Source of the DNA: an uncultured Bacteroidales bacterium
GTDB taxonomy: Bacteria; Bacteroidota; Bacteroidia; Bacteroidales; Paludibacteraceae
Length of the DNA: 10,791 nucleotides
Direction: 5' to 3'
Assembly (NCBI GenBank): GCA_937892015.1
Contig: CALAUY010000163.1
Location: 1 to 10,791, forward strand
Below the pieces are notes generated by a model. It made no database searches. It worked only from the letters and a program-made list of their open reading frames with translations, and had not been told where the DNA came from. Positions within the stretch are counted from its first letter, which is position 1; the number at the start of each line of letters is the position of its first letter. Positions 7,901 through 10,791 of the stretch are shown in pieces. The translations under genes were made by a program, and so were the position numbers.

Positions 7901-10124
7901 GCGTGGTATGATATACAACGAGGACTACGAAAAGGTTACGGCATTCACGTCAACTACATCTTATGCGCAACAGTTCCAACAATCTAATGGAAAAGCCGAT
8001 GTAATGAATGGAACTGTGACAGACTTGGAAGAAGGATTATACTGCCTAAACGTTAAGGGATTTTACAGAATAGGTGCCAATATTCGCGGTATAAAAGCTC
8101 ATTTGGGCGGTTACGATTGTCCAACTGCGTACGTGTACGTGAAAGACGTAAATTCTGACAATTATGCCAAGACGCGGATGTGCTCGGTCTATGATTATGC
8201 TCAAAACAGCGATTGTGGTACCCCTGTAAATCCTGATTTCTCTTACGTCTATGGGGTAGATACAACTGCTTACTATCCTAATAACGAGACTTCTGCTGAA
8301 CATAGTTTCAATATACAATATGTATATGATAACGATGTGTACATCTATGTACATGAAGATGCAGGAACGGGGAAAGGTGCTGTTCAATATGGTATCAAAG
8401 CACCGTCAAATGCAAATGATTCCAACTGGTTAAGCTATAAGCAAGTAACCTTAACACGTCTGTTCAGAAAAGAGTTCATTTTTGACAATCATGAAGGCGA
8501 CCATTTATGGACGAATGGACAGAATTGGAGGTATGATGATACGCGTGGTGAAGTACCTCAAATAGTGCATAAGACACGCATTGAGGCACCAGCCGTGATA
8601 CCGGACGATTCATCGGAAGATGCGGAACAGGGAGTGTTTAGTCTAAATATCATACAAGAAAACGGCAAGAATGGTTCTGTTACTATTTCGCCGAAAGCTA
8701 GTTTGACCGTTCGTGAGGGCGGAATCAAGGGCGCAACGACAGGGAATCTGATTTTACAAGCAAATGAGCATGGACAAACCGGTGCATTGCGGCTGTATCC
8801 CGGAATAGAAGCGCCTTATGCCACTGTGCAATTCTATAGTATTATTAACAATGACCCGAATGCATCAACATGGGCTTGGCAGTATATTGGCTCGCCTATA
8901 ACTCAAACAACGATAGATTACAACGAACGTGTCTTCTACAACTGTTGGCTCTATGAGCATGACACACAAACGGATACATGGGATAATGCGGGCAACTGGA
9001 ATAAGATGGAACCATTCCGAGGTTATGCTTTCACTCGCAATGACGGAAATCCCGGAACGAATGGAAGTCGAGGGAGTACAGGACCTCTATTCGGCTATTA
9101 TGGACAACTCAATCCGGCAAGTACGAAAGTATTGAATTTGAAATATAAGGACGATAAGCGCGAAAATCATTTCGCCAATAGTTGGACTGCACCAATCAAG
9201 ATTTCGCTGCTTAAAGCGAATGATTTCTATCATACAGAACCGGTGATTTATTACTATGCCATTGGAGAGGATAATGCCACATCCATCGCTCCATTCACGA
9301 GTGAATATACCGGTCCGGACACGCTTGCCTCTATGCAAGGCTTCTTCGTTTTGGCAGAGAAGGAGAACCCCGATGATGCTAAATTGATATTAGATTACGA
9401 GCGGATTATTTGGGCAAGCGATGTAACAGAGAATAGTCCGCTGAAAACACCAAGCAGAGAACGTCAACAAGAATTGACCGCACGTATTTGTGTACAGATG
9501 CTCTCGGCCGATTCTATTCGCGACCGTGTTTATCTGCTTGAGAAAGAAGATATCGGTTTCTCGCGGGCTTACGAGATTGGTTACGATGCACCTAAATATA
9601 TCATTGACGGGTTGCCATGTATCTACACATACGAACCCCACGGAACGCATTTGGCCGTATCGGCCACTGACTCCATTCTGGGAACGTATTTGGCCATCAA
9701 CACCAATGCATCGCAGACATATACCATCTACTTCGACAAAGTGATTGGCGAAGATATGGGGTTGCACGACCTTGTAACCGATATGATTGTGCCTATTAGA
9801 GACGGCGAACAATATACATTCACTGCCACGCCCAACACAACCAATCAACTGCGATTTGTGGTGGAAGAGTACATTGCGCCGGAAGAAAATCAAGGCGGTA
9901 CGGACATAGAGGGTTTGGACGGTTCAATACAGATTTGGCAAACTGGCGATATTCTGTCCGTGACCGGAGCAGGAAGAAACGCTCAGCTCAAGCTCTTCGA
10001 CGCAACGGGTAAGTTGATTGTAAACGAGCAATTCCATGTTGCCACAACATACAATTTAGCGGCTCTTCCGAATGGCGTGTATGTAGTAACGGTTGGGAAC
10101 GTAATGGAGAAAGTGCTGCATTAA
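1833..10124 (+). CDS. Giant T9SS-secreted multidomain surface protein
   Basis: A 2763-residue exported protein. I prefer ATG 1833 to the TTG at 1824, because it gives a compact signal peptide: basic start to residue 11, hydrophobic L12-G24, and an AWG cleavage site near residue 28. The order is as follows. InlB-type repeats span about 104-410 and five Ig-like domains about 412-881. Next come a jelly-roll-like module (882-1000), an ASH-like domain (1000-1104), Ig-like domains (1104-1350), a second jelly-roll/ASH/Ig set (1351-1692) and a third jelly-roll-like module (1693-1864). A possible trefoil-like domain follows (1865-1991). Then come a GLYCLNVKGFYRIG module (about 1992-2216), a GQNW-to-TVREGG beta-rich stretch (about 2220-2340) and a WQYIGSPI/FRGYAF segment. 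The T9SS type A tail ends the protein (about 2694-2763). It should cross the outer membrane by T9SS and display adhesive or glycan-binding modules. I see no enzyme motif. No frameshift is visible. Ligand unknown. Confidence 0.93.
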   Translation: MKQMIKDIFRKLLLLLLFVSIGVGEAWGASETRTWEAKTAVASGKGTANAYIYTYNLNAEDTEDNHKSTLGSTLVTATKSETHSDYWVGLIKFEASIQFLTYRYCKFSATASTGYTFAGWYATKTASNSTSTSTPYKPQNASNSGMSYTYYAKFTPNTYTISFNANGGTGSMSRVSCTYDVNTTLPSNTFTRTGYTFSGWNTKKNGTGTSYTNGATIKNLTATDGETVTLYAQWTANKYDVTFDENYTEGSTTTIEQTYDSKYSLPTPTRDGYNFVGWFTSSTAEQGTQITTSTTVKITDDQTLYAHWKPVFNFSVSADIVSVSNSSWGNPNAGITSQVVGGETDASSTQTATFTANTAENCTFEGWYSTADIDPENDTPVSTATTYTQSLTNSTPGSTESLTLYAYYKHNQTLSWVDPDLDTDEPLVVGKSIGENQVNTAAISSEGQTVTYTSSNSTALSVDADGNLTPLKEVIGTVTIAATAGNDSYNTVSITREFIVKEKKTPVFDPASGTTFDKKVDDDITITLDKVSDGLDGDFKVSASTDNVVSWSRFGNTLTVHCDHASSTTLTLTQTENDDIFAATATYTINVTRYENTLSMTIPNSYYVGETKDVTFTDNNSDADIEVKIKGTIDTGQRNPDTNYQDSVISYADGKITAWNKGTATITFTQPQNNKYDGFTTTVNVTVEKIANTLNPTITATSLLVEGTAAITMEGENNDVTDNPISVVISNQSTPTHPNPSDGTNIITYSNGVITAQNAGTAKITISQVEDYKYYAATTKEFNITVEKHSNTIKVNNTATSYSTSLNYASTKNISITRDNQNSVPTVSASSDSTIATYAGTGESGTLTTYFTQGTAIFSVSQAEDYKYQAGSATITVTVSKLTPSTCYLINESSEHTLNGSSCTCSWNNEIEGVAGTLTFEGRRSSTGYGSISVDGEKSDGTWNKNVYSISGNALSGDLDDSYNSYSKVLTPSLMGLRFSDDGYLAKYVKNIKVTRKTFLRTTESSLNFGTTLESQTVARQFYVEWSSSNTGDILLSCDNPHFTVSPDRITNTDCASGRTLVIVTYLADEHPTTGDITHSGTITIYDKGRVKTVNVIGTTQPKYNLVVSGQNQSIQVEDNLALSDLITYNYEGNDVVPVVPQYVATADEHTQQFYFTIAIDEISDIRTGCPANTDEVVVTYNSVNHQFHACNAGKVTVTFVQLEDNGTPADGSPAVNAGMQVNGEHVTSVSYTITVTKHEPKFVWNYGKNNQNLGIYFNHNTTNEPANPYEDYIKGSQNYNDGCTLTVTSSDETVATISLASADAHEADLSTYNNYTYNPTYSAQSTDVTIAQAENYYWNYASETKTVTPSFASNHVEFTINSSTIYNALNPSTNGTIYYDGGTNIRFNENSWTKNENWVIITFTGIPDKLKFSTSTSTYSGFSPANGDHNFYIYESSDGASWQSVWENTDDLSTSNNEVQLQPTTRQLKFRYYGRRYGYYENITVTELHQFYANPDEMNFGLVNSEHAPRELVQFVHANAGYKVQVEGSEHFTVEPLILPNTGGERMGIEYLAITFHPVSNVSTTYNEDIHITDEIGNTETIHVLGEATTLSVPEFTWNPLERPYYCSPSDQPDSTYYIPNVFSSTNTNPTATITYTSSDESIAKVVDGYLYIYTKDNQTPQEVTITVTQAGIDNEWIPRTESYTFKPRVKPDLSVPFVMTEEVYNMAYTGYSQLWELKNFTWKEKTDVYRWDASSGIKLGGDNTTAWADATAFTHPYLPAMTWDDKYIIFEFDGEPDSLSFQYRTNLWSATSAEWSVEVRSSEPTSRDKNWTVVWRDEDRGSSDWSEKVSVALPHNARFVKLCYSGNFAGYFKDVTITAFDGTYFLQAPNNGPYVSRLSTTSSHRAVTDDYGIAFNKTRVSNDDNSMINTRFQYVDNGQFLSRIVENNEVVSNTTQYLRFDEQEQDDGTIILGNPMNSTTRKYVTINTDSTLSMITDKDNATRWTLVRPNLHQKAMDDLNDAQVRSATTEFGEEIASLGKLRGMIYNEDYEKVTAFTSTTSYAQQFQQSNGKADVMNGTVTDLEEGLYCLNVKGFYRIGANIRGIKAHLGGYDCPTAYVYVKDVNSDNYAKTRMCSVYDYAQNSDCGTPVNPDFSYVYGVDTTAYYPNNETSAEHSFNIQYVYDNDVYIYVHEDAGTGKGAVQYGIKAPSNANDSNWLSYKQVTLTRLFRKEFIFDNHEGDHLWTNGQNWRYDDTRGEVPQIVHKTRIEAPAVIPDDSSEDAEQGVFSLNIIQENGKNGSVTISPKASLTVREGGIKGATTGNLILQANEHGQTGALRLYPGIEAPYATVQFYSIINNDPNASTWAWQYIGSPITQTTIDYNERVFYNCWLYEHDTQTDTWDNAGNWNKMEPFRGYAFTRNDGNPGTNGSRGSTGPLFGYYGQLNPASTKVLNLKYKDDKRENHFANSWTAPIKISLLKANDFYHTEPVIYYYAIGEDNATSIAPFTSEYTGPDTLASMQGFFVLAEKENPDDAKLILDYERIIWASDVTENSPLKTPSRERQQELTARICVQMLSADSIRDRVYLLEKEDIGFSRAYEIGYDAPKYIIDGLPCIYTYEPHGTHLAVSATDSILGTYLAINTNASQTYTIYFDKVIGEDMGLHDLVTDMIVPIRDGEQYTFTATPNTTNQLRFVVEEYIAPEENQGGTDIEGLDGSIQIWQTGDILSVTGAGRNAQLKLFDATGKLIVNEQFHVATTYNLAALPNGVYVVTVGNVMEKVLH
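2143..3060 (+). other. InlB B-repeat (Listeria-Bacteroides repeat) block
   Basis: Two clear repeats are residues 159-234 (YTISFNANGG ... GYTFSGWNTKKNG ... TLYAQW) and 239-308 (YDVTFDENY ... GYNFVGWFTSS ... TLYAHW). They carry the family hallmarks: an aromatic-rich first strand, G-Y-x-F-x-G-W in the middle and L-Y-A-x-W at the end. A partial copy precedes them (about 104-153, GYTFAGWYATKT to YYAKF). A divergent copy follows (about 311-410, CTFEGWYSTAD to LTLYAYYK). These small beta-grasp-like domains act as stalks or adhesive spacers in known surface proteins. Here they form the outermost N-terminal part of the mature protein. Confidence 0.85.
3066..4475 (+). other. Five tandem Ig-like domains
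   Basis: Residues about 412-501, 504-594, 595-689, 690-788 and 789-881 form five beta-sandwich-like units of roughly 90-100 residues. The third and fourth share a visible pattern: a TGxxNP- or THPNPS-type loop, then ISYADGKITAWNKGTATITF or ITYSNGVITAQNAGTAKITI, then a Q-x-x-x-x-KY turn and VTVEK at the end. The fifth ends in the same way (QAEDYKYQAGSATITVTVSK). The pattern resembles bacterial Ig-like (Big2-like) domains with their GxxTA/GxATIT signature. They probably extend the protein away from the surface. Confidence 0.72.
4476..7424 (+). other. Repeated jelly-roll-like / ASH-like / Ig-like super-unit
   Basis: A composite unit is used about two and a half times. Each jelly-roll-like module ends in a similar strand: KYVKNIKVTRKTF (about residue 1000), YYENITVTELHQF (about 1492) and GYFKDVTITAFDG (about 1864). 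Modules two and three also share the SWQSVWEN or NWTVVWRD motif followed by L-KFRYYG or FVKLCYSG, which recalls choice-of-anchor or discoidin-like beta sandwiches. After modules one and two comes an ASH-like domain starting SSLNFGTTLES or DEMNFGLVNSE and containing an HFTV (PHFTVSP or EHFTVEP) core. Ig-like domains with TSSDE then follow. Domain names are by pattern only; the repetition itself is read directly. Confidence 0.6.
9912..10121 (+). other. T9SS type A sorting domain (C-terminal)
   Basis: The last 70 or so residues (about 2694-2763) show the family pattern: a short lead strand (IQIWQTGDILSVTG), then LKLFDATGKLI, then LPNGVYVVTVGN and a closing EKVLH. This matches the Por secretion-system C-terminal domain, which guides cargo through the type IX outer-membrane translocon and is normally removed by the PorU sortase with attachment to A-LPS. 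The family identification is strong. Final surface attachment rather than release is inferred from the family. Confidence 0.9.
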
Positions 10125-10125
10125 C

Positions 10126-10584
10126 ATGAGTATGAGATTCAAGGAATGGCGTGCACTTAGCAAGAAACTGTGTCTTGGTCTCTTGCTAATATGTTGGGCG
10201 GGAACAATGCATGCGCAGTTGTTCTCATCGCCCATCGCGTCTCATTACTCAAGAGGCGTAAAGATTCAGAGTGACGACGATTACAGCAGACAACAAGCTT
10301 ATTCAGGCTTGAACGGCGGAAGAACCACGATGGATGAGGACTACAAAATCTTTGAGGGTGTTCCTCATCCGATGGTGGAGAATCTCGCATGGGCACAAGC
10401 GGACAATAACCGACAGAAAGAGGTCAACGACCTGATGCGATCCGGTGCCGGTAATAATCCGGGCAACCCCAACACGCAGCTCCCCCTCGGAGACGGGGTG
10501 ATTCCGCTAATGGTGATGGCTATATTGTATGCAGGATGGATTGGGTGGAAAAAGCGAAAACCTCATAGTACCAAAACGTTGTAA
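10126..10584 (+). CDS. Exported small protein with PLGDG motif and C-terminal membrane anchor
   Basis: A 152-residue protein that I cannot assign to a named family. It starts one base after the giant gene's stop (TAA 10122-10124, ATG 10126), so translation is probably coupled. A second ATG at 10132 is possible. Residues 1-30 form a signal peptide (basic MSMRFKEWRALSKK, hydrophobic LCLGLLLICWAGT, cleavage after MHA). Residues 31-119 are polar and probably disordered near the end (SGAGNNPGNPNTQ). Residues 120-124 are PLGDG, 125-141 a single hydrophobic segment, and 142-145 KKRK. The predicted form is one membrane span with about 90 residues in the periplasm. The motif, membrane and basic-tail order resembles tripartite sorting signals such as LPXTG or PEP-CTERM, but no known sortase motif matches. 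Its position suggests a role in exporting, anchoring or maturing the giant protein; that is inference. Confidence 0.85.
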   Translation: MSMRFKEWRALSKKLCLGLLLICWAGTMHAQLFSSPIASHYSRGVKIQSDDDYSRQQAYSGLNGGRTTMDEDYKIFEGVPHPMVENLAWAQADNNRQKEVNDLMRSGAGNNPGNPNTQLPLGDGVIPLMVMAILYAGWIGWKKRKPHSTKTL

Positions 10585-10603
10585 GATTATGGATTTGGAC
10601 AAC

Positions 10604-10628
10604 ATTGTGCAGTCACTGACTGCACAAT
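10604..10628. terminator. 25-bp palindrome, possible terminator
   Basis: ATTGTGCAGTCA and its exact complement flank a single central C. As RNA this gives an 11-bp stem with a three-base ACT loop. It begins 20 bases after the stop of the small membrane protein, which is where an operon terminator is expected. The bases after it (TTGATTTGCC) are only moderately T-rich, so intrinsic termination may be weak or bidirectional. The alternative is a dyad binding site for a regulator. I favour a terminator because of location. Confidence 0.5.
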
Positions 10629-10708
10629 TTGATTTGCCATTCCCTGCCATCCTTGCCACCACAGTGCCCCATACTCTTCATGCCATAGGTTCAGTCCACA
10701 TGCCACAG
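10629..10708. other. Intergenic, no gene seen
   Basis: A short C- and T-rich stretch between the palindrome and the 28-bp repeats. I see no promoter of the TAnnTTTG type, no RNA gene and no convincing reading frame. A short open frame that crosses the gene end at 10584 is a shadow frame. Confidence 0.4.
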
Positions 10709-10791
10709 TAGGACACAGGGACAGGTAACTGTCATATAGGACACAGGGACAGGTAACTGTCATATAGGACACAGGGACAGGTAACTGTCAT
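10709..10791. repeat. Three 28-bp tandem repeats with hairpin core, cut by window end
   Basis: Perfect copies at 10709-10736 and 10737-10764 and a third at 10765-10791 that lacks its last base at the window edge. Each carries GACAGGTAACTGTC, a 5-bp stem closed by a GTAA tetraloop of the GNRA type, for example at 10720-10733. A GGACA-x-x-x-GGACAG direct duplication precedes the loop. The hairpin plus a conserved single-stranded flank resembles repetitive extragenic palindromes mobilised by IS200-like (RAYT) Y1 transposases, but no transposase is visible here. Copy number outside the window is unknown. It is not a CRISPR array, since there are no spacers. Confidence 0.88.

Noticed and set aside
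1833..10124. Diversity-generating retroelement target
   Set aside because: No reverse transcriptase, template repeat or C-type lectin variable region is visible in the window.
10709..10791. CRISPR repeats (28-bp unit length)
   Set aside because: Copies are head to tail with no spacer between them.

Overview
The window looks like Bacteroidota, most likely order Bacteroidales and Prevotella-like or an uncultured relative. Three things support this: a near-perfect Bacteroidota promoter (TTG, 20 bases, TACCTTTG), a giant exported protein ending in a type IX secretion (T9SS) sorting domain, and InlB-type (Listeria-Bacteroides) repeats. Genes on the + strand start at A-rich sites without Shine-Dalgarno motifs, as is usual in this phylum. 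All three genes I accept are on the + strand.

Layout. Bases 1-504 are non-coding. They hold a 38-bp repeat module (132-169), a G-free array of about 11 decamers ending in TCAAAC (170-278), an imperfect inverted repeat around alternating purine-pyrimidine tracts (329-383), and a promoter (366-396). Bases 505-1656 encode a YhcG/DUF1016-family PD-(D/E)XK nuclease-domain protein with D280, E295 and K297 intact. Bases 1660-1816 repeat the left flank: decamers, a second copy of the 38-bp module (34/38 identical), then more decamers that run to within 16 bases of the next start codon. Bases 1833-10124 encode a 2763-residue secreted surface protein: signal peptide, InlB repeats, Ig-like domains, a repeated jelly-roll-like / ASH-like / Ig-like super-unit, a C-terminal half with probable binding domains, and a T9SS type A tail. 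One base after its stop lies a 152-residue protein (10126-10584) with a signal peptide, a PLGDG motif, one membrane segment and a basic tail. A 25-bp palindrome (10604-10628) follows, then three perfect 28-bp tandem repeats (10709-10791) that run off the window.

How the parts may work together. The giant protein and the small membrane-anchored protein look like a translationally linked pair at the cell envelope. The nuclease gene with its own promoter is bracketed by the same compound repeat in direct orientation, so it reads as a discrete cassette that recombination could remove. I see no consensus promoter between the nuclease gene and the giant gene. The giant gene may therefore depend on read-through from the promoter at 366-396 or on something in the decamer array. 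The most unusual feature is the 10-bp-period array around the nuclease gene, whose last block could change length by slippage directly upstream of a surface-protein gene. This is inference from layout only; nothing here proves that the repeats and the nuclease act together.
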